Part shown: piece after piece, positions 39,815 through 52,900 of the stretch
Position numbering within the stretch: the first letter of the stretch is position 1
How the letters are laid out: the number at the start of each line of letters is the position of its first letter
NCBI GenBank assembly: GCA_037013495.1
Contig: CM072810.1
Coordinates: 77,670,449 to 77,734,448, forward strand
Length of the DNA: 64,000 bases
Source of the DNA: Hippophae tibetana
Taxonomy: Eukaryota; Streptophyta; Magnoliopsida; Rosales; Elaeagnaceae
Direction of reading: 5' to 3'
The notes under the pieces: model-generated
What the model was told of the DNA's origin: nothing
The model's database searches: none
What the model saw: only the letters and a program-made list of their open reading frames with translations
Translations under genes and position numbers: made by a program

Positions 39815-42800
39815 AAAACGTTTAAACCATGTTTAAGTGACGTAACCGATGGAATTTGTGTACAAAAATGAGTTTCCAAAGCAAGGAAAATTAATATTGT
39901 GTGAATCTATACGATCTTCAATTTGATATAATATAATAGCTGTTTCAATACATGTGTAGAAGAGTATCGTACAGAATACTTGCGACACATATTTATTAAA
40001 TTTTTTGTTGTCTTTGAAAATGTGAGTAGTTTCCATTTTATTTTTCTTTCTCTTATTTTTTTTAAAGAATATAGATTGAATGAAAACAATAATAAATAAC
40101 CCTTGGTTGGCACCAATATCTTCATTCCAGCTCTTTTGAATAAAATCCAAATAAGTAAAACCGAAATGGTGTGACAAAAACATTAAAACCTTGCTAAGTG
40201 ATGTAAATGATGCCATTTGTGTTCAAATATGAGGTTCCAAATCAAGGAATATTAATATTGTGTTAGCCTATACAATTTCTGATTTGAAATATTGGAATTC
40301 TAGTGTCGATAACCGAGTAAACAATAATCGTAGTTAATAGTTGGAAGTCATATTTATCAAATGTTTTGTTGTTTTTGAAAATGTGAGCAATATTCCCTTC
40401 TTTTTCTCTTCTCTTATATTTTTTAAAGAATACAGATTTATTGAATAAATTAATTAATAACCCTTGGTCGGAACCAATTTCTTCTTTATAGCTCTTTTGA
40501 ATAAAACCGAAAGGAAGTAAAACGGAAATGTTGCAACAAAACGTTTAAACCATGTTTAAGTGACGTAACCGATGGAATTTGTGTACAAAAATGAGTTTCC
40601 AAAGCAAGGAAAATTAATATTGTGTGAATCTATACGATCTTCAATTTGATATAATATAATAGCTGTTTCAATACATGTGTAGAAGAGTATCGTACAGAAT
40701 ACTTGCGACACATATTTATTAAATTTTTTGTTGTCTTTGAAAATGTGAGTAGTTTCCATTTTATTTTTCTTTCTCTTATTTTTTTTAAAGAATATAGATT
40801 GAATGAAAACAATAATAAATAACCCTTGGTTGGCACCAATATCTTCATTCCAGCTCTTTTGAATAAAATCCAAATAAGTAAAACCGAAATGGTGTGACAA
40901 AAACATTAAAACCTTGCTAAGTGATGTAAATGATGCCATTTGTGTTCAAATATGAGGTTCCAAATCAAGGAATATTAATATTGTGTTAGCCTATACAATT
41001 TCTGATTTGAAATATTGGAATTCTAGTGTCGATAACCGAGTAAACAACAATCGTAGTTAATAGTTGGAAGTCATATTTATCAAATGTTTTGTTGTTTTTG
41101 AAAATGTGAGCAATATTCCCTTCTTTTTCTCTTCTCTTATATTTTTTAAAGAATACAGATTTATTGAATAAATTAATTAATAACCCTTGGTCGGAACCAA
41201 TTTCTTCTTTATAGCTCTTTTGAATAAAACCGAAAAGAAGTAAAACGGAAATGTTGCAACAAAACGTTTAAACCATATTTATGTCACGTAAACGATGGAA
41301 TTTGTGTACAAAAATGAGTTTCCAAAGTAAGCAAAATTAATATTGTGTGAATCGATACGATTTTCAATTTGATATATTATAATAGCCATTTCAATACACG
41401 AGTACAAGATTATCGTAGTGAATACTTGCGACACATATTTATTAATTTTTTTGTTGTCCTTGAAAATGTGAATAGTATCTATTTTATTTTTCTTTCTCTT
41501 ATATTTTTTAAAGAATATAGATTGAATGAAAACAATAATAAATGACCCTGGATTGGCACCAATATCTTCATTACAACTCTTTTGAATAAAATCCAAAGTA
41601 TGTAAAACGGAAATGGTGTGACAAACTCATTAAAACCTAGCTAAGTGATGTAAATGCTGCCATTTGTGTTCAAAAATGAGGTTCCAAATCAAGGAATATT
41701 AATATTGTGTTAGTCTATACAATCTGTGATTTAATATATTGTAATTCTTCTATCGATAACTGAGTTAACAATTATCGTAGTTAATAGTTGGAAGTCATAT
41801 TTATCAAATGTTTTGTTGTTTTTGAAAATGTGAGCAATATTCCCTTCTTTTTCTCTTCTCTTATATTTTTTAAAGAATACAGATTTATTGAATAAATTAA
41901 TTAATAACCCTTGGTCGGAACCAATTTCTTCTTTATAGCTCTTTTGAATAAAACCGAAAGGAAGTAAAACGGAAATGTTGCAACAAAACGTTTAAACCAT
42001 GTTTAAGTGACGTAACCGATGGAATTTGTGTACAAAAATGAGTTTCCAAAGCAAGGAAAATTAATATTGTGTGAATCTATACGATCTTCAATTTGATATA
42101 ATATAATAGCTGTTTCAATACATGTGTAGAAGAGTATCGTACAGAATACTTGCGACACATATTTATTAAATTTTTTGTTGTCTTTGAAAATGTGAGTAGT
42201 TTCCATTTTATTTTTCTTTCTCTTATTTTTTTTAAAGAATATAGATTGAATGAAAACAATAATAAATAACCCTTGGTTGGCACCAATATCTTCATTCCAG
42301 CTCTTTTGAATAAAATCCAAATAAGTAAAACCGAAATGGTGTGACAAAAACATTAAAACCTTGCTAAGTGATGTAAATGATGCCATTTGTGTTCAAATAT
42401 GAGGTTCCAAATCAAGGAATATTAATATTGTGTTAGCCTATACAATTTCTGATTTGAAATATTGGAATTCTAGTGTCGATAACCGAGTAAACAACAATCG
42501 TAGTTAATAGTTGGAAGTCATATTTATCAAATGTTTTGTTGTTTTTGAAAATGTGAGCAATATTCCCTTCTTTTTCTCTTCTCTTATATTTTTTAAAGAA
42601 TACAGATTTATTGAATAAATTAATTAATAACCCTTGGTCGGAACCAATTTCTTCTTTATAGCTCTTTTGAATAAAACCGAAAAGAAGTAAAACGGAAATG
42701 TTGCAACAAAACGTTTAAACCATATTTATGTCACGTAAACGATGGAATTTGTGTACAAAAATGAGTTTCCAAAGTAAGCAAAATTAATATTGTGTGAATC

Positions 42801-43431
42801 GATACGATTTTCAATTTGATATATTATAATAGCCATTTCAATACACGAGTACAAGATTATCGTAGTGAATACTTGCGACACATATTTATTAATTTTTTTG
42901 TTGTCCTTGAAAATGTGAATAGTATCTATTTTATTTTTCTTTCTCTTATATTTTTTAAAGAATATAGATTGAATGAAAACAATAATAAATGACCCTGGAT
43001 TGGCACCAATATCTTCATTACAACTCTTTTGAATAAAATCCATAGTAAGTAAAACCGAAATGGTGTGAAAAACTCATTAAAACCATGCTAAGTGATGTAA
43101 ATGATGCCATTTGTGTTCAAAAATGAGGTTCCAAATCAAGGAATATTAATATTGTGTTAGTCTATACAATCTGTGATTTAATATATTGTAATTCTTCTAT
43201 CGATAACTGAGTTAACAATTATCGTAGTTAATAGTTGGAACTCATATTTATCAAATGTTTTGTTGTTTTTGAAAATGTGAGCAATATTCCCTTCTTTTTC
43301 TCTTCTCTTATATTTTTTAAAGAATAGAGATTGATTGAATAAATTAATAAATAACCCTTGGTCGAACCAATTTTGTGCTTTATAGCTCTTTTGAATAAAA
43401 CCGAAAGAAAGTCAAATGGAAATGTTGCAAC
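39815..43431 (+). repeat. Two-dimer higher-order repeat, 1447-bp period, with a twin
   Basis: Units at 39815, 40538 and 41985 (also 36198) are near-identical, with accatgtttaag, cgtaaccgatgg, gctgtttcaatac, gtgtagaagagtatcg and a B with ggaattctagtgtcg. Units at 41261 and 42708 (also 36921) are the partner type, with atttatgtcacg, ccaaagtaagc and gaatcgatacg. The order is twin, type X, type Y, type X, type Y, giving a 1447-bp period. The minus-strand frames of the X copies translate identically over 127 codons, so these copies are recent. Confidence 0.88.
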
Positions 43432-44880
43432 AAAACGTTTAAACCCTATTTAAGTGACGTAAACGAGGGAATTTGTGTAACAAAATGAGTTTCCAAAGCA
43501 AGGAAAATTAAGATTTTTTTGAATCTATACGATCTTCAATTTGATATATTATAATAGCCGTTTCAATACACGAGTACAAGATTATCGTAGTGAATAGTTG
43601 CGACACATATTTATTAATTTTTTTGTTGTTTTTTGAAAATGTGAATAGTATCCATTTTATTTATCTTTCTCTTATATTTTTTAAAGAAGATAGATTGAAT
43701 GAAAACAATAATAAATAACCCTTGGTTGGCACCAATATCTTCACTACAGCTCTTTTGAAGAAAATACAAAGTATGTAAAACGGAAATGGTGTGACAAAAA
43801 CATTAAAACCTTGCTAAGTGATGTAAATTATGCCATTTGTGTTCAAAAAAGAGGTTCCAAATCAAGGAATATTAATATTGTGTTAGTCTATACAATCTGT
43901 GATTTGATATATTGTAATTCTTCTGTCGATAACAGAGTAAACAATTATCGTAGTTAATAGTTGGAAGTCATATTTATCAAATGTTTTGTTGTTTTTGAAA
44001 ATGTAAGCAGTATTCCCTTCTTTTTCTCTTCTCTTATATTTTTTAAAGAATAGAGATTGATTGAATAAATTAATAAATAATCCTTGGTCGGAAGCAATTT
44101 CTATTTTATAGCTCTTTTGAATAAATCTGAAAGGAAGTAAAATGGAAATGTTGTAACAAAACGTTTAAACCCTATTTAAGTCACGTAAACGATGGACATT
44201 GTGTACAAAATTGAGTTCCAAAGCAGGGGAAATAATATTGTGTGAATCTATACGATTTTTAATTTGATATATTATAATAGTCATTTCAATACATGAGTAG
44301 AAGAGTATCGTAGTGAATACTTGCGACACATATTTATTAAATTTTTTGTTGTCTTTGAAAATGTGGATAGTTTCCATTTTATTTTTCTTTCTCTTATATT
44401 TTTTAAATAATATAGGTTGAATGAAAACAATAATAAATAACCCTTGGTTGGCACCAATATCTTCATTACACCTCTTTTGAATAAAATCCAAAGTAAGTAA
44501 AACCGAAATGGTGTGACAAAAACATTAAAACCTTGCTAAGTGATGTAAATGATGCCATTTGTGTTCAAAAATGAGGTTCCAAATCAAGGAATATTAATAT
44601 TGTGTTAGTCTATACAATCTGTGATTTGATATATTGTAATTCTTGTGTCTATAACCGAGTAAACAATAATCGTAGTTAATAGTTGGAAGTCATATTTATC
44701 AAATGTTTTGTTGTTTTTTGAAAATGTGATCAGTATTCCCTTCTATTTCTCTTCTCTTATATTTTTTAAAGAATAGAGATTGATTGAATAAATTAATATA
44801 TAACCCTTGGCCGTAACCAATATCTACTTTATAGCTCTTTTGAATAAAACCGAAAGGAAGTAAAACGGAAATGTTGCAAC

Positions 44881-46327
44881 AAAACGTTTAAACCCAATTT
44901 AAGTGACGTAAACGATAGAATTTGTGTACAAAAATGAGTTTCCAAAGCAAGGAAAATTAATATTGTTTGAATCTATACGATCTTCAATTTGTTATATTAT
45001 AATAGTCCTTTCAATACACGAGTACAAGATTATCGTAGTGAATAGTTGCGACACATATTTATTAATTTTTTTGTTGTTTTTGAAAATGTGAATAGTAACC
45101 ATTTTATTTTTCTTTCTCTTATATTTTTTAAAGCATATAGATTGAATGAAAACAATAATAAATAACCGTTGGTGGGCACCAATATCTTCATTACAACTCT
45201 TTTGAATAAAATCCAAAGTATATAAAACGGAAATGGTGTGACAAAAACATTAAAACCTTGCTAAGTGATGTAAATGATGCCATTTGTGTTCAAAAATGAG
45301 GTTCCAAATCAAGGAATATTAATATTGTGTTAGTCTATAAAATATGTGATTTGATATATTGTAATTCTTCTGTCGATAAAAGAGTAAACAATTATCGTAG
45401 TTAATAGTTGGAACTCATATTTATTAAATATTTTGTTGTTTTTGAAAATGTGAGCAGTATTCCCTTCTATTTCTCTTCTCTTATATTTTTTAAAGAATAG
45501 AGATTGATTGAATAAATTAATATATAACCCTTGGCCGTAACCAATATCTACTTTATAGCTCTTTTGAATAAAACCGAAAGGAAGTAAAACGGAAATGTTG
45601 CAACAAAACGTTTAAACCCAATTTAAGTGACGTAAACGATAGAATTTGTGTACAAAAATGAGTTTCCAAAGCAAGGAAAATTAATATTGTTTGAATCTAT
45701 ACGATCTTCAATTTGTTATATTATAATAGTCCTTTCAATACACGAGTACAAGATTATCGTAGTGAATAGTTGCGACACATATTTATTAATTTTTTTGTTG
45801 TTTTTGAAAATGTGAATAGTAACCATTTTATTTTTCTTTCTCTTATATTTTTTAAAGCATATAGATTGAATGAAAACAATAATAAATAACCGTTGGTGGG
45901 CACCAATATCTTCATTACAACTCTTTTGAATAAAATCCAAAGTATATAAAACGGAAATGGTGTGACAAAAACATTAAAACCTTGCTAAGTGATGTAAATG
46001 ATGCCATTTGTGTTCAAAAATGAGGTTCCAAATCAAGGAATATTAATATTGTGTTAGTCTATAAAATATGTGATTTGATATATTGTAATTCTTCTGTCGA
46101 TAAAAGAGTAAACAATTATCGTAGTTAATAGTTGGAACTCATATTTATTAAATATTTTGTTGTTTTTGAAAATGTGAGCAGTATTCCCTTTTTTTCTCTT
46201 CTCTTATATTTTTTAAAGAATAGAGATTGATTGAATAAATTTATACATAAACCTTGGTCGCAACCAATTTCTACTTTATAGCTCTTTCGAATAAAACCGA
46301 AAGGAAGTAAAACGGAAATGTTGCAAC
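44881..46327 (+). repeat. Tandem twin units 63 and 64
   Basis: The two units agree almost base for base, sharing ttgtttgaatc, tcctttcaatac, taaagcatatag and accgttggtggg. The main difference is that the pyrimidine tract of the second B is two bases shorter and the last part of that B has switched to another type (tttatacataaacc, ctttcgaataaaacc). The duplication is recent and the exchange point lies inside monomer B. The end of the second unit is also where the TTCGAA mark first appears. Confidence 0.87.
46284..46303. other. Dyad CTTTCG-N8-CGAAAG at the B end (first occurrence)
   Basis: The B terminus reads CTTTCG, an 8-base spacer aataaaac, then CGAAAG: a perfect inverted repeat with 6-bp arms. 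Elsewhere in the window the left arm is CTTTTG, with one mismatch. The T-to-C change also creates TTCGAA. From here to 63.9 kb most B copies carry it; exceptions include the B copies ending near 47.77, 51.39, 52.84, 56.42, 57.87 and 59.28 kb. Confidence 0.7.
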
Positions 46328-46615
46328 AAAACGTTTAAACCCAATTTAAGTGACGTAAACGATGGAATTTGTGTACAAAAATGGGTTTCCAAAGCAAGGA
46401 AAATTAATATTGTGTGAATCTATACATTCTTTAATTTGATATATTATAATAGCCGTTTCAATACACGAGTACAAGATTATCGTAGTGAATAGTTGCGACA
46501 CATATTTATTAATTTTTTTGTTGTTTTTGAAAATGTGAATAGTATCCATTTTATTTTTCGTTCTCCTATATTTTTTAAAGAATATAGATTGAATGAAAAC
46601 AATAATAAATAACCC

Positions 46616-46629
46616 TTGGTGGGCACCAA
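46616..46629. other. Dyad TTGGT-N4-ACCAA at the A tail (example)
   Basis: TTGGTGGGCACCAA here has arms that extend to 6 bp (TTGGTG and CACCAA). Zone 3 A copies carry either this form or TTGGTTGGCACCAA. Zone 1 copies mostly read aggtgggcaccaa or gggtgggcaccaa, with one or two mismatches in the left arm. Zone 2 copies reading ggattggcacc have lost most of the left arm. Confidence 0.6.
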
Positions 46630-47566
46630 TATCTTCATTACAACTCTATTGAATAAAATCGAAAGTAAGTAAAACGGAAATGGTGTGACAAAAACATTAA
46701 AACCTTGCTAAGTGATGTAAATGATGCCATTTGTGTTCAAAACTGAGGTTCCAAATCAAGGAATATTAATATTGTGTTAGTCAATAAAATATGTGATTTG
46801 ATATATGGTAATTCTTCTGTCGATAACAGGGTAAACAATTATCGTAGTTAATAGTTGGAACTCATATTTATCAAATGTTTTGTTGTTTTTGAAAATGTGA
46901 GCAGTATTCCCTTCTTTTTCTCTTCTCTTATATTTTTTAAAGAATAGAGATTGATTGAATAAATTTATAAATAACCCTTGGTCGGAACCAATTTCTACTT
47001 TATAGCTCTTTCGAATAAAACCGAAAGGAAGTAAAACGGAAATGTTGCAACAAAACGTTTAAACCCTATTTAAGTGACGTAAACGATGGAATTTGTGTAC
47101 AAAAATGAGTTTCCAAAGCAAGGAAAATAATATTGTGTGAATCTATACGAACTTCAATTTGATATATTATAATAGTCGTTTCAATACACGAGTACAAGAT
47201 TATCGTAGTGAATAGTTGCGACACATATTTATTAATTTTTTTGTTGTTTTTAAAAATGTGAATAGTATCTATTTTATTTTTCTTTCTCTCATATTTTTTA
47301 AAGAATATAGATTGAATGAAAACAATAATAAATAACCCTTGGTTGGCACCAATATCTTCATTATAGCTCTTTTGAATAAAATCCAAAGTATGTAAAACGG
47401 AAATGTTGTCACAAAAACATTAAAACCTTGCTAAGTAATGTAAATGATGCCATTTGTGTTCAAAAATGAGGTTCCAAATCAAGGAATATTAATATGGTGT
47501 TAGTCTATAAAATATGTGATTTGATATATTGTAATTCTTCTATCGATAATTGAGTAAACAATTATC

Positions 47567-47578
47567 ACAGTTCACTGT
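47567..47578. other. Clustered change forming dyad ACAGT-TC-ACTGT in B
   Basis: Most B copies read cgtagttaatagt at this place; this one reads cacagttcactgt, five differences in thirteen bases. The new sequence is a perfect inverted repeat with 5-bp arms around TC. The same change occurs at 51185-51196 and 52633-52644, carried by block duplication. Confidence 0.75.
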
Positions 47579-49945
47579 TGGAAGTCATATTTATCCAATG
47601 TTTGTTGTTTTTGAAAATGTGAGCAGTATTCCCTTCTTTTTCGCTTCTCTTATATTTTTTAAAGAATAGAGATTGATTGAATAAATTAATAAATAACCCT
47701 CGGTCGGAACCAATTTCTTATTTATAGCACTTTTGAATACACCCGAAAGGAAGTCAAATGGAAATGTTGCAACAAAACGTTTAAACCATATTTATGTCAC
47801 GTAAACGATGGAATTTGTGTACAAAAATGAGTTTCCAAAGCAAGGAAAATTAATATTGTGTGAATCTATACGATTTTCAATTTGATATATTATAATAGCC
47901 ATTTCAATACACGAGTACAAGATTATCGTAGTGAATACTTGCGACACATATTTATTAATTTTTTTGTTGTTTTTGAAAATGTGAATAGTATCCATTTTAT
48001 TTTTCGTTCTGTTACATTTTTTTAAAGGATATAGATTGAATGAAAACAATAATAAATAACCCTTGGTTGGCACCAATATCTTCATTACAGCTCTTTTGAA
48101 TAAAATCCAAAGCATCTAAAACGGAAATGGTGTGACAAAAACATTAAAACCTTGCTAAGTGATGTAAATGATGCCATTTGTGTTCAAAAATGAGGTTCCA
48201 AATCAAGGAATATTAATATTGTGTTAGTCTATAAAATATGTGATTTGATATATTGTAATTCTTCTGTCGATAACAGAGTAAACAATTATCGTAGTTAATA
48301 GTTGGAACTCATATTTATCAAATGTTTTGTTGTTTTTGAAAATGTGAGCAGTATTCCCTTCTTATTCTCTTCTCTTATATTTTTTAAAGAATAGAGATTG
48401 ATTGAATAAATTAATAAATGACCCTTGGTCAGAACCAATTTCTACTTTATAGCTCTTTCGAATAAAACCGAAAGGAAGTAAAACGGAAATGTTGCAACAA
48501 AACGTTTAAACCCAATTTAAGTGACGTAAACGATAGAATTTGTGTACAAAAATGAGTTTCCAAAGCAAGGAAAATTAATATTGTTTGAATCTATACAATC
48601 TTCAATTTGATATATTATAATAGCCATTTCAATACACGAGTACAAGATTATCGTAGTGAATAGTTGCGACACATATTTATTAATTTTTTTGTTGTTTTTG
48701 AAAATGTGAATAGTATCCATTTTATTTTTCGTTCTCTTATATTTTTTAAAGAATATAGATTGAATGAAAACAATAATAAATAACCCTTGGTGGGCACCAA
48801 TATCTTCATTACAGCTCTTTTGAATAAAATCCAAAGTATATAAAACGGAAATGGTGTGACAAAAATATTAAAACCTTGCTAAGTGATGTAAATGATGCCA
48901 TTTGTGTTCAAAAATAAGGTTCCAAATCAAGGAATATTAATATTGTGTTAGTCTATAAAATATGTGATTTGATATATTTTAATTCTTCTGTCGATAACAG
49001 AGTAAACAATTATCGTAGTTAATAGTTGGAACTCATATTTATGAAAGGTTTTGTTGTTTTTGAAAATGTGAGGAGTATTCCCTTCTTTTTCTCTTCTCTT
49101 ATATTTTTTAAAGAATAGAGATTGATTGAATAAATTAATAAATAAACCTTGGTCGGAACCAATTTCTACTTTATAGCTCTTTCGAATAAAACCGAAAGGA
49201 AGTAAAACGGAAATGTTGCAACAAAACGTTTAAACCCAATTTAAGTGACGTAAACGATGGAATTTGTGTACAAAAATGGGTTTCCAAAGCAAGGAAAATT
49301 AATATTGTGTGAATCTATACGTTCTTTAATTTGATATATTATAATAGCCGTTTCAATACACGAGTACAAGATTATCGTAGTGAAGAGTTGCGACACATAT
49401 TTATTAATTTTTTTGTTGTTTTTAAAATGTGAATAGTATCCATTTTATTTTTCGTTCTCTTATAGTTTTTAAAGAATATAGATTGAATGAAAACAATAAT
49501 AAATAACCCTTGGTGGGCACCAATATCTTCATTACAACTCTTTTGAATAAAATCCAAAGTAAGTAAAACGGAAATGGTGTGACAAAAACATTAAAACCTT
49601 GCTAAGTGATGTAAATGATGCCATTTGTGTTCAAAACTGAGGTTCCAAATCAAGGAATATTAATATTGTGTTAGTCTATAAAATATGTGATTTGATATAT
49701 TGTAATTCTTCTGTCGATAACAGAGTAAACAATTATCGTAGTTAATAGTTGGAACTCATATTTATTAAATGTTTTGTTGTTTTTGAAAATGTGAGTAGTA
49801 TTCCCTTCTTTTTCTCTTCTCTTATATTTTTTAAAGAATAGAGATTGATTGAATAAATTAATAAATAAACCTTGGTCGGAACCAATTTCTACTTTATAGC
49901 TCTTTCGAATAAAACCGAAAGGAAGTAAAACGGAAATGTTGCAAC

Positions 49946-52900
49946 AAAACGTTTAAACCCAATTTAAGTGACGTAAACGATGGAATTTGTGTACAAAAAT
50001 GGGTTTCCAAAGCAAGGAAAATTAATATTGTGTGAATCTATACATTCTTTAATTTGATATATTATAATAGCCGTTTCAATACACGAGTACAAGATTATCG
50101 TAGTGAATAGATGCGACACATATTTATTAATTTTTTTGTTGTTTTTGAAAATGTGAATAGTATCCATTTTATTTTTCGTTCTCTTATATTTTTTAAAGAA
50201 TATAGATTGAATGAAAACAATAATAAATAACCCTTGGTGGGCACCAATATCTTCATTACAACTCTTTTGAATAAAATCGAAAGTAAGTAAAACGGAAATG
50301 GTGTGACAAAAACATTAAAACCTTGCTAAGTGATGTAAATGATGCCATTTGTGTTCAAAACTGAGGTTCCAAATCAAGGAATATTAATATTGTGTTAGTC
50401 AATAAAATATGTGATTTGATATATGGTAATTCTTCTGTCGATAACAGGGTAAACAATTATCGTAGTTAATAGTTGGAACTCATATTTATCAAATGTTTTG
50501 TTGTTTTTGAAAATGTGAGCAGTATTCCCTTCTTTTTCTCTTCTCTTATATTTTTTAAAGAATAGAGATTGATTGAATAAATTTATAAATAACCCTTGGT
50601 CGGAACCAATTTCTACTTTATAGCTCTTTCGAATAAAACCGAAAGGAAGTAAAACGGAAATGTTGCAACAAAACGTTTAAACCCTATTTAAGTGACGTAA
50701 ACGATGGAATTTGTGTACAAAAATGAGTTTCCAAAGCAAGGAAAATAATATTGTGTGAATCTATACGAACTTCAATTTGATATATTATAATAGTCGTTTC
50801 AATACACGAGTACAAGATTATCGTAGTGAATAGTTGCGACACATATTTATTAATTTTTTTGTTGTTTTTAAAAATGTGAATAGTATCCATTTTATTTTTC
50901 TTTCTCTCATATTTTTTAAAGAATATAGATTGAATGAAAACAATAATAAATAACCCTTGGTTGGCACCAATATCTTCATTATAGCTCTTTTGAATAAAAT
51001 CCAAAGTATGTAAAACGGAAATGTTGTCACAAAAACATTAAAACCTTGCTAAGTAATGTAAATGATGCCATTTGTGTTCAAAAATGAGGTTCCAAATCAA
51101 GGAATATTAATATGGTGTTAGTCTATAAAATATGTGATTTGATATATTGTAATTCTTCTATCGATAATTGAGTAAACAATTATCACAGTTCACTGTTGGA
51201 AGTCATATTTATCCAATGTTTGTTGTTTTTGAAAATGTGAGCAGTATTCCCTTCTTTTTCGCTTCTCTTATATTTTTTAAAGAATAGAGATTGATTGAAT
51301 AAATTAATAAATAACCCTTGGTCAGAACCAATTTCTTCTTTATAGCACTTTTGAATACACCCGAAAGGAAGTCAAATGGAAATGTTGCAACAAAACGTTT
51401 AAACCATATTTATGTCACGTAAACGATGGAATTTCTGTACAAAAATGAGTTTCCAAAGCAAGGAAAATTAATATTGTGTGAATCTATACGATTTTCAATT
51501 TGATATATTATAATAGCCATTTCAATACACGAGTACAAGATTATCGTAGTGAATACTTGCGACACATATTTATTAATTTTTTTGTTGTTTTTGAAAATGT
51601 GAATAGTATCCATTTTATTTTTCGTTCTGTTACATTTTTTTAAAGGATATAGATTGAATGAAAACAATAATAAATAACCCTTGGTTGGCACCAATATCTT
51701 CATTACAGCTCTTTTGAATAAAATCCAAAGCATCTAAAACGGAAATGGTGTGACAAAAACATTAAAACCTTGCTAAGTGATGTAAATGATGCCATTTGTG
51801 TTCAAAAATGAGGTTCCAAATCAAGGAATATTAATATTGTGTTAGTCTATAAAATATGTGATTTGATATATTGTAATTCTTCTGTCGATAACAGAGTAAA
51901 CAATTATCGTAGTTAATAGTTGGAACTCATATTTATCAAATGTTTTGTTGTTTTTGAAAATGTGAGCAGTATTCCCTTCTTTTTCTCTTCTCTTATATTT
52001 TTTAAAGAATAGAGATTGATTGAATAAATTAATAAATGACCCTTGGTCAGAACCAATTTCTACTTTATAGCTCTTTCGAATAAAACCGAAAGGAAGTAAA
52101 ACGGAAATGTTGCAACAAAACGTTTAAACCCAATTTAAGTGACGTAAACGATAGAATTTGTGTACAAAAATGAGTTTCAAAAGCAAGGAAAATTAATATT
52201 GTTTGAATCTATACAATCTTCAATTTGATATATTATAATAGTCATTTCAATACACGAGTACAAGATTATCGTAGTGAATAGTTGCGACACATATTTATTA
52301 ATTTTTTTGTTGTTTTTGAAAATGTGAATAGTAACCATTTTATTTTGCTTTCTCTTATATTTTTTAAAGAATATAGATTGAATGAAAACAATAATAAATA
52401 ACCCTTGGTTGGCACCAATATCTTCATTATAGCTCTTTTGAATAAAATCCAAAGTATGTAAAACGGAAATGTTGTCACAAAAACATTAAAACCTTGCTAA
52501 GTAATGTAAATGATGCCATTTGTGTTCAAAAATGAGGTTCCAAATCAAGGAATATTAATATGGTGTTAGTCTATAAAATATGTGATTTGATATATTGTAA
52601 TTCTTCTATCGATAATTGAGTAAACAATTATCACAGTTCACTGTTGGAAGTCATATTTATCCAATGTTTGTTGTTTTTGAAAATGTGAGCAGTATTCCCT
52701 TCTTTTTCTCTTCTCTTATATTTTTTAAAGAATAGAGATTGATTGAATAAATTAATAAATAACCCTTGGTCGGAACCAATTTCTTCGTTATAGCACTTTT
52801 GAATACACCCGAAAGGAAGTCAAATGGAAATGTTGCAACAAAACGTTTAAACCATATTTATGTCACGTAAACGATGGAATTTCTGTACAAAAATGAGTTT

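Larger units (their letters stand above)
23888..43431 (+). repeat. Array zone 2: 27 dimer units
   Basis: Unit starts: 23888, 24613, 25337, 26060, 26783, 27508, 28232, 28955, 29680, 30404, 31129, 31853, 32577, 33301, 34025, 34749, 35473, 36198, 36921, 37644, 38368, 39091, 39815, 40538, 41261, 41985, 42708. Common variants are the join gacaaactcatt, the A tail gaccctggattggcacc, a B variant with tcgatgacagag, and a B terminus with gaagtcaaatgg. Two-dimer alternation (1447-1448 bp) is obvious at 30.4-34.7 kb and again at 40.5-43.4 kb. The first unit (23888) strongly resembles unit 2 (724), so variants are shared over more than 23 kb. Confidence 0.9.
46328..49222 (+). repeat. Five-dimer period block, first copy (3618 bp)
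   Basis: Units at 46328, 47052, 47774 and 48499 correspond to those at 49946, 50670, 51392 and 52117, offset 3618 bp. Rare marks are caaaactgagg with gtcaataaaat and acagggtaaac in 46328/49946, ggaaaataatattg and the altered cagttcactg stretch in 47052/50670, and ctgttacattttttt with aaaggatatag and ccaaagcatctaaaacgg in 47774/51392. The repeat spans ten monomers. Confidence 0.87.

Noticed and set aside
46284-46303. CENP-B box
   Set aside because: The stretch TTCGAATAAAACCGA matches only 7 of the 9 core positions of the CENP-B box (TTCG, A, CGGG); the final group reads CCGA. No better match was seen on either strand.
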